The notes under the pieces: generated by a model
The model's database searches: none
What the model saw: the letters and a program-made list of their open reading frames with translations, nothing else
What the model was told of the DNA's origin: nothing
In this document: piece after piece, positions 1 through 9,969 of the stretch
How the letters are laid out: the number at the start of each line of letters is the position of its first letter
Position numbering within the stretch: the first letter of the stretch is position 1
From: Parapedobacter sp. SGR-10
GTDB taxonomy: Bacteria > Bacteroidota > Bacteroidia > Sphingobacteriales > Sphingobacteriaceae
NCBI RefSeq assembly: GCF_011030405.1
Contig: NZ_JAAJTJ010000033.1
Location: forward strand, 1-40,672
Direction of reading: 5' to 3'
Length of the DNA stretch: 40,672 nucleotides
Program-made: the position numbers and the translations under genes

Positions 1-12
1 TTGACACATGAT

Positions 13-570
13 ATGACGATTCGCAAAGCACACCCATCCAAAGCCCATACATTGGCAGGGTTGATGAACCTAGCCATGTCCGAGATTGTCTTTCAATTTA
101 TTGGCCGAGACGACATAGATGAGGCAAACAAGTTTATGGCTCATTTTATAGCGCGTCCGGACAATCAATATACGTACGATCATATTTTTGTTGCCGAAGA
201 AGGTCATCAGATCCTAGGACAGATCTGTCTATATCCTGGGGAAGATCTTGTCAAATTGAGGCAGCCTATCCTAGACTTTGTCAAAAAAGAATTTGGCACA
301 GACTACGAGGCAGGTCAAGAAACCCAAGCCGGTGAGATTTATATCGACACCTTGGCTGTCAGTCCACAGGCACAAGGCAAAGGCATTGGTAAGACTTTGT
401 TGGAATTTGTTATTGACCTATATGTATATCAGCAGAATCAAATATTGGGACTGTTGGTCGAAAAGACAAATCCACATGCAAAACGTCTCTACGAAAAGGT
501 TGGGTTTGAGGTCAAGGGAGAAATCATCATTTTTGGAAAAGTCATGGAACACATGCAAATAGGAGCATAG
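13..570 (+). CDS. GNAT-family N-acetyltransferase
   Basis: Predicted cytoplasmic acetyl-CoA-dependent N-acetyltransferase of about 185 residues. The acetyl-CoA pyrophosphate-binding loop is visible as AQGKGIGKTL after the beta strand IYIDTLAVSP, and the C-terminal half has the usual GNAT ending (NPHAKRLYEKVGFEVKG). The substrate cannot be told from sequence. I place the start at ATG 13, because MTIRKAH is a normal GNAT beginning. A TTG four codons earlier coincides with the first base of the window, so an upstream extension cannot be excluded. The gene stands alone ahead of tamB with 159 bases between them and no clear terminator. Family is sure, function unknown. Confidence 0.85.
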   Translation: MTIRKAHPSKAHTLAGLMNLAMSEIVFQFIGRDDIDEANKFMAHFIARPDNQYTYDHIFVAEEGHQILGQICLYPGEDLVKLRQPILDFVKKEFGTDYEAGQETQAGEIYIDTLAVSPQAQGKGIGKTLLEFVIDLYVYQQNQILGLLVEKTNPHAKRLYEKVGFEVKGEIIIFGKVMEHMQIGA

Positions 571-729
571 TGCCTATGCCGATCTCCTTGGGTAACGATT
601 TATAGTGTTGTTATTGGGATTCTAAGGTTTGTCGAATAATCTATTGACGCTATATAATCATTTATCAAACTTTTCTCCTATTTTTACGTTTTATGTTAAA
701 AAGAATAGGTTAACGAAGTTTATAGAGGC

Positions 730-3700
730 TTGAATAGATATATACGAATTTTTCTTCGCACTATTTTGTGGATTGTAGGTTCCCTGATAGTTTTGTTTTT
801 CTTGATTGTTTTTCTGCTGCGGCAACCCACCGTCCAAAACTATGTCGTGGGTAAAGTAACGCATTATTTGGAAACAAAAATCGGCACACCTGTTCGTATA
901 GGTTACATCAACATTGCTTTCCCTAAAAAACTGGTTCTGGAAGACATTTATTTTGAAGACCAAAGCCGGGATACCCTTTTGGCCGGAGAGAAGCTATCGG
1001 TCGATATCAGCATGTGGCGATTGCTGAAAAACACTGTTGCCATCCAGGAAATAGACCTGACCGGCATCACGGCCAAGATCAACAGGACAGCTCCAGACGG
1101 TCAATTTAATTTTGATTATATCATGCAGGCCTTTTCTTCCGGAGAGGAGTCCCCTGCACAGACCGACACCTCCTCTTCGCCTATGATTTTTGACATAGAC
1201 AAGGTCAAGCTAGACCGTATACGCTTTGTCTACAACGACGATATGATCGGTATGGGGGCTGACATCAACCTACAGCATCTGGATACACGTATCAAGACCT
1301 TTGATCTTACCGACAACATGACGTTTGACGTTCCTGCTATCAACATAGATGGACTGATCGCACATATCAAACAGTGGACTCCGGCGACAGAAGCCACCAC
1401 ACCCACAGCGGAGGATTTCGGCATCACGGACGAAAACACACAAAACAGTTCACTCCTTCCCAACCTTGCGACACAGACCATCCAGCTCAAAAACATATTG
1501 ATCAGCTATGCAGATCAGTCCTCTGCAATGGATACCCGCTTTGACATCAAAAACCTTTCGGCCAATATCGATGAGATTGACCTCAATAAAGAAGTAGTCC
1601 GACTGCGGGAGCTTATGTTGGATGGTTCGGATTCTTATGTCCTGTTGGGCAAGACAACCAAACAACTTCAAAACAACAATGACACAAGCTCCGTCAACTG
1701 GGTGGTATCCGCCGAGCGGTTATCCATAGACAAAACCAATTTTTGGTTTAAGGATGACAATCAACCTCGGATGAAAGGCTTTGATTATTTCAACATCAAA
1801 ATAACAGATCTGGGCGGAGCATTGGATGACCTATATTATTCTTCGGATTCCATCTCCGGTTCATTGGCCAATCTGACAGCCAAGGATCATTCGGGTTTCT
1901 ATCTTAAACAGCTCAAAGGCGATTTTGAATATACCAATACCGGAGCAGAGATCAAGAACCTCTTGGCCCAGACACCACGCACGACAATCCGGGATTACAT
2001 CAAGATAAGCTATCCTTCGCTGGATGTATTATCTGACAATCTCCAGTCCTTACAGATCAACGCCAATATCCGCAAAACACAGATCGATATGACCGACATC
2101 CGGTTCTTTGTACCCGATCTGGACACGATGGAAGTGATGAAGCCGCTGTTGACCAAAAGTTTCTACATTGACAGCCGGATATCGGGCAAGCTCAACGATC
2201 TGCACATTCCCCATCTGGAATTCAAGACCCTTGACAACACCGAGATTAGTGCCAGCGCACATATCAAAGGACTTCCTGATGTAGACCGTATGAATATCGA
2301 TCTGGACGTAAAGAAATTGAACACATCCAAAAGGGATCTGGATCAGCTCATCGCCAAATCCCTATTACCAAAAGATTTCCAATTCCCCAATGTGATGGCT
2401 CTTTCGGGGACCCTCTCCGGGGGAATGAGTGGATTTGATGCCAACATGTCCTTGCATACGGACAAGGGCAATGCCACAGTCAATGGAAACCTCAACATGG
2501 CGCCTCAAGACACCACCTATGACGCCCAAGTGACGATCGACAATTTTAACATCGGACATATATTAAACCAAGACTCTGTATTAGGTATTGTAGCTGTAGA
2601 CATGCATGTCAAAGGTCGCGGATTGGATCCAAAGACCATGACTGCCAATCTTAATGGCCGTGTCAATACACTGGAAGCCATGGGCTATGCCTACCACGAT
2701 ATATCCTTGGATATGGACGCCAACGAGGGGGATATTGCCGGACAGGTCAAGAGTACAGATCCCAACATCAAGTTTAACATGGACATCGCAGCGGATATGC
2801 GAGGCCAATACCCCAAAGCCAAGATGGATCTGATGATAGACAGTGTCAATCTTCAAAACCTCAAACTCATGGAAGACAATATGCGCTACCATGGCAAGGT
2901 CACGGCAGACTTCAGAACCGCAGATCTTAATTTTCTGAATGGCCGCATAGATATTACCCAGTCTTCCATCGCCTACAATCAAGAGCGGTATGCCCTCGAT
3001 ACAATCTCACTGATCGCGCTTGCCGACACGTCCAAAAACAGTTTGATACTCCGGTCAGAATTTCTGAGAGCACACTTGGTCGGCAAATACAAGCTGACCG
3101 AACTGGGACTCTCCCTACAGGACATCGCCAAGGTGTACTATAACCCTACAAACGACACAACCAAGGTTCAATCCTATGAAGACCAACAATTTGAGTTTTC
3201 TGCCACACTGAACAATTCGCGCTTCATACGTGACTTTTTTCCCGGACTGGAGCAGATGAGCGACATCACACTAGATGGAACATTCAACAGTAAAGAGCAG
3301 AGCATCATGGCCAAATTGATTGCCCCCAACCTCAACTATGATGGCACCGTCGTACAAAATATAGGTGTAGATCTGGTCACGGCCGACAGTACCCTATATT
3401 ATTCGGCATTGATCGAAAAAATAAAAATAAGCAACATTGAGCTCAACAATACGGTGCTCAGTGGACAAGTCAGTGAAAACACGTTGGACTTTGGGCTATG
3501 GATCAAGGACAAGCAAGCCAAAGACCGTTATCATCTCGGCATGCAGATGTCTGTCAACGAAAACAATTACATACTACACCTGTTTGAAGATGGGCTAATG
3601 TTGAATTATGACACGTGGAATATTTCGCCCGACAACCAAATAATGTTTGGTAACAATGGGATATTGGCACGCAATTTCCGACTTAGCCGTGAGGGACAGG

Positions 3701-6018
3701 AGCTATTCGTACAATCGCAGGATTCGACGTTCAATTCTCCGATAGACATCACTTTCAACAACTTCCGCATCGAAACTTTCAGCCAGATGCTGGAATCCGA
3801 GGTCTTGGATATCGGAGGAGGTATCAACGGTACGGCCACCATTTCTCGATTGGATGCTAACCCGGTATTTGTATCAGATTTGGAAATACAAAAATTTCAG
3901 TTTGGACAACAGCCTGTCGGTAATGTGCTCTTGAAAGTAAACAATGAAAAGGAGAATACTTTTGCTGCTGACATCCGGATCACCGAAAATGGCAACGATG
4001 TACAGCTTTTGGGCGAATTCATCTCCCCCCCTTCCGGACAGTCTTCTTTCAACGCAACATTAGATCTCAAACCTATGAAATTGAAGACTGTCGAGGCTTT
4101 CAGTATGGGCTACCTGCAAGGGTGTGAAGGAGATCTCACAGGATCGTTAAAGATCACCGGAACGACCAAAGCTCCCCGTATCAATGGCGATCTGACCTTT
4201 GTCAAAGGCAAGGTCAATATCAGTATGCTCAATGCAGACCTACTGATGGACAACCAAAAAATTACGTTCAACAACCAAGGTATACAGTTCCGCCAATTCC
4301 AATTGGCGGATATCAAGGGCAATACGGCCAAATTGAACGGAAGCGTAACGACACAAACATATACCAACTTTGATTTCAACCTCAACCTCACAACGAATAA
4401 TTTTGCCGTGGTAAATTCTACACGTGAAGACAACGACCTGTTTTTCGGCAAACTATTTGTGACCTCCAACATCCGTATCCGTGGCAATATGGACAAGCCT
4501 ACCATAGACGGCAATGTCACGGCAAACAGCAATACGGACTTTGTCTTTATCGTACCCAACGAGAATCCCGGTGTAGCGGACAGAGACGGAGTCGTAAAAT
4601 TCGTGGACAAGAGCGACACAGCGCGTACCAATGTCTTTGCACAGCTGGATTCTCTAACTACCGCCACGACCCTATCCGGTTATGACATTGCCCTCAATCT
4701 GGCGACAGACCGCGAAGCGAAATTTAAGATTATCATTGACGAAGGTTCACAGGATGCGCTCAATATCCAAGGTATAGCCGAGATCAATACGACCATCGAT
4801 GCCAGCGACAAGATCACCATGTCGGGGACATTTACCGTAGAAGACGGAAGCTACTCATTCAACTTTGGCCCTGTCAAACGGGAATTTGATTTCCAGAAAG
4901 GAAGTACCATCACCTGGAATGGCGATCCTTTGGACGCTCGGATGGATATCACAGCCGTGTACAAAGGCAAATTCCCGACATTGGAATTGGTCGCCAACCA
5001 AATCGGCAACGACAGTCAGAATCTCTATAAGCAACGTATTCCATTCGATGTCAAGTTGATTTTGACAGGCGAACTTTTCAAACCAGATATTAGATTTGAC
5101 ATTGATCTGGATGAAAATAATGCTATCGTCTCCCAGGATGTGGTCAGCAAGGTCAATATCGGACTAGCCTCTTTGAAGGAGGATCCGGCAGAGCTCAACA
5201 AACAGGTTTTTTCGCTCATTATATTGGGACGTTTTATTTCTGCCAATCCTTTCGAAAGTCTTTCGGGAGGCGGCGGCGTAGAGAGTACCGTACGGAATTC
5301 GGTCAGTCAATTGCTATCGGCCCAACTCAACAAGTTAGCATCCGACCTGATCAAAGGTGTAGAGCTGGATTTTAATCTACAGTCCGAACAAGATTATCTC
5401 ACGGGTACGGGCAACAATCGAACAGATCTCAATGTAGGTATCTCCAAGATGCTTTTTGATGACCGTCTCAAAATCACCGTAGGCTCCAACTTTGAGGTGG
5501 AGGGCACTTCCCGCCCGGGGGAAAACCCAAACAACATCGCCGGAGACATATCCATGGATTACCAACTCTCCAAAGATGGCCGCTATTTTGTGCGGGCATA
5601 TCGCAAAAACCAGTACCAAGCCACACTACAAGGCCAATTTGTAGAGACGGGAATAGGTTTCATTATCAATATGAGCTACGACAAATTCAAAGAACTCTTT
5701 ATGAGTACCAAAGCATTGGAAGCCTATTACAACACGGATAGCCGTAGCTTCAGAAGAAGGTTTGATGTCGAGCGAATGGAGACCGACTCGGTGTATAGGG
5801 ACAGTGTACGCTTTGTGATCCGCGACAGCCTGATGAAGCACAGTCCCGAGTACAGAAAACGCATAGAAGAACGACAAAAAGAGGAAGAATTGAAGCGACA
5901 ACAGGATTCTATACCACAACAAGAGCCTAAGGACTCTTCCTCAAATTCGGCTCGGTCCTTCATACAAAAACCAATCGCATACATCCCACAGGAAGGAAGG
6001 AGACGTTATGAAAATTAA
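730..6018 (+). CDS. tamB: TamB-like translocation and assembly module protein (DUF490)
   Basis: Very large (1762 residues) inner-membrane-anchored periplasmic protein of the TamB/AsmA-like family, thought to bridge the inner and outer membranes and act with an Omp85 partner in outer-membrane biogenesis. One N-terminal membrane segment (about residues 8-30, rich in I, L, V and F) is followed by long repetitive beta-rich sequence and a C-terminal DUF490 region (about 1300-1600). The last ~90 residues are a charged K/E/Q-rich tail with a probable short coiled coil (RKRIEERQKEEELKRQQ). The start is TTG 730; an ATG at 693 is in another frame and soon stops. The end overlaps tamL by 11 bases, so the two are surely co-transcribed. 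Family assignment is firm; the transport role is inferred from homologues. Confidence 0.92.
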   Translation: MNRYIRIFLRTILWIVGSLIVLFFLIVFLLRQPTVQNYVVGKVTHYLETKIGTPVRIGYINIAFPKKLVLEDIYFEDQSRDTLLAGEKLSVDISMWRLLKNTVAIQEIDLTGITAKINRTAPDGQFNFDYIMQAFSSGEESPAQTDTSSSPMIFDIDKVKLDRIRFVYNDDMIGMGADINLQHLDTRIKTFDLTDNMTFDVPAINIDGLIAHIKQWTPATEATTPTAEDFGITDENTQNSSLLPNLATQTIQLKNILISYADQSSAMDTRFDIKNLSANIDEIDLNKEVVRLRELMLDGSDSYVLLGKTTKQLQNNNDTSSVNWVVSAERLSIDKTNFWFKDDNQPRMKGFDYFNIKITDLGGALDDLYYSSDSISGSLANLTAKDHSGFYLKQLKGDFEYTNTGAEIKNLLAQTPRTTIRDYIKISYPSLDVLSDNLQSLQINANIRKTQIDMTDIRFFVPDLDTMEVMKPLLTKSFYIDSRISGKLNDLHIPHLEFKTLDNTEISASAHIKGLPDVDRMNIDLDVKKLNTSKRDLDQLIAKSLLPKDFQFPNVMALSGTLSGGMSGFDANMSLHTDKGNATVNGNLNMAPQDTTYDAQVTIDNFNIGHILNQDSVLGIVAVDMHVKGRGLDPKTMTANLNGRVNTLEAMGYAYHDISLDMDANEGDIAGQVKSTDPNIKFNMDIAADMRGQYPKAKMDLMIDSVNLQNLKLMEDNMRYHGKVTADFRTADLNFLNGRIDITQSSIAYNQERYALDTISLIALADTSKNSLILRSEFLRAHLVGKYKLTELGLSLQDIAKVYYNPTNDTTKVQSYEDQQFEFSATLNNSRFIRDFFPGLEQMSDITLDGTFNSKEQSIMAKLIAPNLNYDGTVVQNIGVDLVTADSTLYYSALIEKIKISNIELNNTVLSGQVSENTLDFGLWIKDKQAKDRYHLGMQMSVNENNYILHLFEDGLMLNYDTWNISPDNQIMFGNNGILARNFRLSREGQELFVQSQDSTFNSPIDITFNNFRIETFSQMLESEVLDIGGGINGTATISRLDANPVFVSDLEIQKFQFGQQPVGNVLLKVNNEKENTFAADIRITENGNDVQLLGEFISPPSGQSSFNATLDLKPMKLKTVEAFSMGYLQGCEGDLTGSLKITGTTKAPRINGDLTFVKGKVNISMLNADLLMDNQKITFNNQGIQFRQFQLADIKGNTAKLNGSVTTQTYTNFDFNLNLTTNNFAVVNSTREDNDLFFGKLFVTSNIRIRGNMDKPTIDGNVTANSNTDFVFIVPNENPGVADRDGVVKFVDKSDTARTNVFAQLDSLTTATTLSGYDIALNLATDREAKFKIIIDEGSQDALNIQGIAEINTTIDASDKITMSGTFTVEDGSYSFNFGPVKREFDFQKGSTITWNGDPLDARMDITAVYKGKFPTLELVANQIGNDSQNLYKQRIPFDVKLILTGELFKPDIRFDIDLDENNAIVSQDVVSKVNIGLASLKEDPAELNKQVFSLIILGRFISANPFESLSGGGGVESTVRNSVSQLLSAQLNKLASDLIKGVELDFNLQSEQDYLTGTGNNRTDLNVGISKMLFDDRLKITVGSNFEVEGTSRPGENPNNIAGDISMDYQLSKDGRYFVRAYRKNQYQATLQGQFVETGIGFIINMSYDKFKELFMSTKALEAYYNTDSRSFRRRFDVERMETDSVYRDSVRFVIRDSLMKHSPEYRKRIEERQKEEELKRQQDSIPQQEPKDSSSNSARSFIQKPIAYIPQEGRRRYEN

Positions 6019-8317
6019 GTTGCTGAGCTGTACCACTTTAGTGTCATTGTTGTTTCTAGCCTCCTGCAATTCAACCAAACATCTTGCCGAGGGCGAGAAG
6101 CTGTATGATGGAGGCAAAGTAGTCTTGGAAATGGACACAGCCGTACCAGTTGCGAGAAAACAGGCATTCGAGGAGCATTTGGAAGGACTGCTAATGCCTA
6201 AGCCAAACAAAAAACTGCTAGGTTGGCGGTGGAAACTGGGTTTCTGGAGTATGGGAGGAGGCTACGATTCAACAAAAAACATCGTCAAAAAACAATTTAA
6301 AAAATGGGGAGAAGAGCCTGTACTCCTCAGTGATGTCAATCGGGAGTACAACGAAAACCTGCTGCGCAATAGGGTAGAAAACCTGGGTTTTTTCAATGCC
6401 TCCTTCAGTTCGGACACATCTTCAAACGGCAAGATAGCCACGATCACCTACACCGGTATCCCAAGAAGCATATATCGTATTCGTTCTGTGCATTACGATG
6501 TCGACAGTACCTCTCAGTTGGGATATGACATTGTCTCCGATAAGGAGAATTCACTTTTACAGGTTGGAAAGAACTATAATCTGGACGTGATCATCAGCGA
6601 ACGGGAACGTATAGACAATAGTCTCAAAAACAAAGGATACTATTTTTTCAATCCCGACAATATCCTGGTCGAGGTAGACAGCACCATCGGTGACCATAAG
6701 GTCGATATGTATGTCACGATAAAACCCGAAACTGCCGCCCAAGCCAAACAGCCACAGCGTATCGGTGATATCTATATCTATCCCAACTACAAATTGGATT
6801 CACAAGGATATACACGGAGACGTCAGCGCAATCTGGAGCTCTTCGAAAACAATTACTACTTTATCGATCCACAGAATACCTTTAGAAAAAAAGTACTGGC
6901 CAATCATATTTTCTTCGAGAAGAATCAGCTGTACAATAGGCATGACCACAATCTGACGATCAGCCATCTGGTCAATCTCAATGCCTTCAAGTTCGTCAAA
7001 AATAATTTTGAACCCAGCTCTAACGAGGAAAATGCTCTGGATGTCTATTATTATCTGACACCATTGCCAAAGAAATCCCTGCGGTTTGAGATCCTCGGAA
7101 AAACAGCGTCGGTCTACAACGGCTCAGAAGCCAATGTAACATGGACTTTGCGCAATGCATTTAGAGGAGCCGAGACCGTGACATTGAACGTATTTGGAGG
7201 ATACGAAACCCAAACGGGTGGAAAGGTCAATCTCAATTCAGCCTATTATCGCTTCGGTACCGAATTGGGTATTTCCTGGCCACGTATTCTTGCGCCATTC
7301 GATTGGTCGCCATCTAGGCGCTTCATTCCTCGTACATATCTCAAGTTCGGTTACGAATTTCTCAACAGACGGACAGCTTATATGCTCAATTCCTCTTCTT
7401 TGACCTATGGCTACCAATGGAAAGAAAATGATCAGAAGCAGCATGATCTCAGTGTAGCAGAAATCATCTATGTACAGCCTCGCAATATTACGGACGAGTA
7501 CCAGGCACAGATGGATACAGTCCCGACGCTAAGACATATTGTAGAGCCGCAGTTTTCCTTTGGTCCAAATTATACATTTACCTTTACGAACACAATGCAG
7601 CAGGAGCTGAAGCACAATTTTTACTTCAAAGGCAGCATCAATCTCTCTGGCAATGTACTCGGTCTTATCCAAGGGGCAGATTATAAGAATGACAATATAA
7701 AAACACTATTCAATACACCTTACAGTCAATTTGTCAAGGTAGAAGCAGATTTTAGACATTATCTCAATATCACTAAAAACGCACAACTCGCCTCTCGCAT
7801 CATGGTGGGAACAAGTTATTCTTACGGCAACTCGTACTCTCTCCCCTATCTGAAACAATATTATTCAGGAGGGCCAAACGGACTCCGCGCATTCAGAGCC
7901 AGATCGGTAGGCCCTGGTTCTTCGGCCCCGGAAAACCTGGGGGAAAACAACTTCTTTGCTGACCAAACGGGGGACTACAAATTGGAGCTGAATACAGAAT
8001 ACAGAGCCAAGCTTGCAGGGATTTTGCACTGGGCAGCTTTTATCGATGCCGGAAATATATGGGTGCAGCATGAAGACAATTACAAACCGGGGGCTGGCCT
8101 GTCCAAGAACTTTCTGTCCGAGCTTGCTGTAGGTGGTGGATTGGGGCTACGGTTTGATTTTACTTTCCTTATCTTACGTACAGATTTTGCCATTCCGTTT
8201 CGTGTCCCCTATCGTGATAAAGGAGACCGTTGGGTATTTAAGGACATCAATTTCAGAAGCTCCGGATGGCGGTCAGACAATTTGGTGTTCAATCTGGCGA
8301 TCGGTTATCCTTTTTAG
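6008..8317 (+). CDS. tamL: TamL-type lipoprotein, Omp85/BamA family outer-membrane barrel
   Basis: A 769-residue Omp85-family protein that is also a lipoprotein. The signal peptide ends in a lipobox LASC with the lipidated Cys at residue 20. POTRA-like sequence fills the first half and a 16-strand-type barrel the second. The Omp85 barrel motif appears as GGPNGLRAFRARSVGPG near residue 625. The lipidated form of TamA is typical of Bacteroidota and is called TamL. It would work with TamB, encoded immediately upstream with an 11-base overlap. A strong purine-rich ribosome site, AAGGAG at 5997-6002, lies 5 bases before ATG 6008 inside the end of tamB and fixes this start. Translation may be coupled. 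Confidence 0.92.
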   Translation: MKIKLLSCTTLVSLLFLASCNSTKHLAEGEKLYDGGKVVLEMDTAVPVARKQAFEEHLEGLLMPKPNKKLLGWRWKLGFWSMGGGYDSTKNIVKKQFKKWGEEPVLLSDVNREYNENLLRNRVENLGFFNASFSSDTSSNGKIATITYTGIPRSIYRIRSVHYDVDSTSQLGYDIVSDKENSLLQVGKNYNLDVIISERERIDNSLKNKGYYFFNPDNILVEVDSTIGDHKVDMYVTIKPETAAQAKQPQRIGDIYIYPNYKLDSQGYTRRRQRNLELFENNYYFIDPQNTFRKKVLANHIFFEKNQLYNRHDHNLTISHLVNLNAFKFVKNNFEPSSNEENALDVYYYLTPLPKKSLRFEILGKTASVYNGSEANVTWTLRNAFRGAETVTLNVFGGYETQTGGKVNLNSAYYRFGTELGISWPRILAPFDWSPSRRFIPRTYLKFGYEFLNRRTAYMLNSSSLTYGYQWKENDQKQHDLSVAEIIYVQPRNITDEYQAQMDTVPTLRHIVEPQFSFGPNYTFTFTNTMQQELKHNFYFKGSINLSGNVLGLIQGADYKNDNIKTLFNTPYSQFVKVEADFRHYLNITKNAQLASRIMVGTSYSYGNSYSLPYLKQYYSGGPNGLRAFRARSVGPGSSAPENLGENNFFADQTGDYKLELNTEYRAKLAGILHWAAFIDAGNIWVQHEDNYKPGAGLSKNFLSELAVGGGLGLRFDFTFLILRTDFAIPFRVPYRDKGDRWVFKDINFRSSGWRSDNLVFNLAIGYPF

Positions 8318-8341
8318 GGTATATTGTGATTCTTTATCTCC

Positions 8342-8388
8342 CGCAGATAACGCAGATTCTCCGCAGAAGACAATCTGTGCTATCTGCG
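8342..8388. repeat. Imperfect palindrome of the CGCAGAT type, possible terminator of tamL
   Basis: Left arm 8342-8358 and right arm 8372-8388 can form a 17-bp stem with one A-C mismatch and one G-T wobble around a 13-nt loop. The motif CGCAGAT recurs inside and after it (CGCAGAA, CCGTGTGGATCAGCGG), which gives the stretch a repetitive look. It begins 25 bases after the tamL stop. No strong T run follows on the plus strand, so it may be a repeat element, an mRNA end stabiliser, or both. Confidence 0.6.
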
Positions 8389-8501
8389 AAAAAATCCGTG
8401 TGGATCAGCGGAAAAAATCGATATATTCTCTACATAAATACCCTACCCTACAATATTTTTTAGTACATTTATAACAGTTAAACTACTAAAGCTATTTTGT
8501 C

Positions 8502-9440
8502 ATGAAAATAACAGTCATCGGAGCAGGAGCAGTAGGAGCCTCTACAGCAGACAACATCATTCGCCGCAATTTTGCAGAAGAAGTCATCTTATTGGACATC
8601 AAGGAGGGAGTTGCTGAGGGCAAGGCGCAGGACATGATGCAGACAGCCGCTTTACTGGGATTCAATACCAAACTCAAGGGTGTCACCAATGATTACGCAC
8701 AGACCGCAGGCTCATCGGTAGCCGTGATTACTTCCGGTATACCCCGCAAACCTGGCATGACCCGCGAAGAATTGATTGGAACAAATGCAGGAATAGTCAA
8801 ATCAGTAGTAGACAATCTTATTAAATATTCTCCCGACATCATCATCATTGTCGTCTCCAATCCCATGGATACCATGACCTATCTGGCTCTAAAGTCCAGT
8901 GGACTACCCAAAAACCGGATAATAGGTATGGGAGGTGCGTTGGATTCGGCACGTTTCAAATACCAGCTTGCGACCAAATTAAACGCCTCTCCAGGCGATT
9001 TGAATGCGATTGTCATCGGCGGACACGGAGACACAACCATGATCCCATTGATCAAAAAAGCAACGTGGAACAGCATCCCTGTCACCCACTTCCTGACCGA
9101 AGAGGAACAAGCTGAAATCGCACAGAAAACAATGGTGGGCGGAGCAACCTTGACTGCGCTGATCGGCACCTCTGCCTGGTATGCACCAGGAGCAGCAACG
9201 GCTGCTATGGTAGAAAGTATCGTTCTTGATCAGAACCGATTGTTTACGGCATCGGTGTATCTGGAAGGTGAGTTAGGACAAGAGGATATCAATATCGGCG
9301 TGCCTGTCATCATCAATAAAAAAGGATGGGACAAAGTCGTACCCATTGAGCTCGATGAACAGGAAAAACAACTTTTCGAAGCAAGTGCCACTGCCGTACG
9401 TAATATGAACAACGTATTGAAGGACAGTAATATCTTATAG
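8502..9440 (+). CDS. mdh: Malate dehydrogenase
   Basis: NAD-dependent malate dehydrogenase of the LDH-like type (312 residues), which interconverts malate and oxaloacetate in the TCA cycle. The N-terminal Rossmann motif is GAGAVG (residues 7-12), with Asp32 at the end of beta-2 favouring NAD over NADP. Substrate-binding arginines are Arg82 and Arg88 in PRKPGMTR and Arg151 after Asp148 (LDSARF). The catalytic His is His175 in GGHGDTTM. The Arg at position 82 fits malate rather than lactate. Length is normal for the family. It is followed 28 bases later by the retropepsin-like gene. A small hairpin (ACCTATC, loop TTT, GATAGGT, 9443-9459) lies directly after the stop. Confidence 0.96.
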   Translation: MKITVIGAGAVGASTADNIIRRNFAEEVILLDIKEGVAEGKAQDMMQTAALLGFNTKLKGVTNDYAQTAGSSVAVITSGIPRKPGMTREELIGTNAGIVKSVVDNLIKYSPDIIIIVVSNPMDTMTYLALKSSGLPKNRIIGMGGALDSARFKYQLATKLNASPGDLNAIVIGGHGDTTMIPLIKKATWNSIPVTHFLTEEEQAEIAQKTMVGGATLTALIGTSAWYAPGAATAAMVESIVLDQNRLFTASVYLEGELGQEDINIGVPVIINKKGWDKVVPIELDEQEKQLFEASATAVRNMNNVLKDSNIL

Positions 9441-9468
9441 AAACCTATCTTTGATAGGTCACGACAAT

Positions 9469-9936
9469 ATGCAAAAAATTCCCCTGTCTGTCTGTAACCT
9501 TCAAGGTGACGGTTACCATATTTTATTGAAAGTAGAGCTATTCGACAAGACGTTTCACATGGTCGTTGACACGGGCGCATCCAAGACTGTCCTGGACAGG
9601 GATATGCTCCTACAGTCGGGGATAGCCGAGACAGCTTTTCAACACACGGATGTTCTTTCGACAGGATTGGGGACAAACAGCATGCAGAGCCATATATTGG
9701 ATCTACCCTATCTGAAAATAGGCCCATGGCACACCAAAAACCTCCAAGTGGCCGTATTGGATCTTTCGGCAATCAACTATGCCTACGAGCAGATGAATTT
9801 CCCCAAAGTGGTCGGTGTTTTGGGAGGAGACGTACTCATGCAGTTTGGAGCAGTCATTAATTACAAGACAAAGACCTTGCAATTGAATGAAAGGAAAAGA
9901 CGGCAAACGGGCGAAAAGACTACTCCAAAAAGATAG
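9469..9936 (+). CDS. Retropepsin-like aspartic protease domain protein
   Basis: Small protein of 155 residues with a single aspartic protease motif DTGAS (Asp34) in the hydrophobic context MVVDTGASKTVLD, and a C-terminal GGDVL segment (about residue 123) that matches the conserved glycine turn of clan AA peptidases. One catalytic Asp per chain means an active enzyme would be a homodimer, as in retropepsins. There is no signal peptide, so it is probably cytoplasmic. I chose ATG 9469. A TTG six codons upstream falls inside a hairpin after mdh and gives a less plausible N-terminus. The substrate is unknown. It follows mdh closely and may be read through from it. Confidence 0.78.
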   Translation: MQKIPLSVCNLQGDGYHILLKVELFDKTFHMVVDTGASKTVLDRDMLLQSGIAETAFQHTDVLSTGLGTNSMQSHILDLPYLKIGPWHTKNLQVAVLDLSAINYAYEQMNFPKVVGVLGGDVLMQFGAVINYKTKTLQLNERKRRQTGEKTTPKR

Positions 9937-9969
9937 ATTTTAGTACCCTAAAAAACGAAGGAAAAAAGA

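Noticed and set aside
4110..4667. A 185-codon open frame on the minus strand inside tamB
   Set aside because: It lies wholly within a well-supported TamB gene, its product has no recognisable domain, and its composition is that of an antisense shadow.
9230..9772. A 180-codon open frame on the minus strand across the end of mdh and the protease gene
   Set aside because: Both plus-strand genes have clear catalytic motifs there, and the antisense product resembles no family I know.
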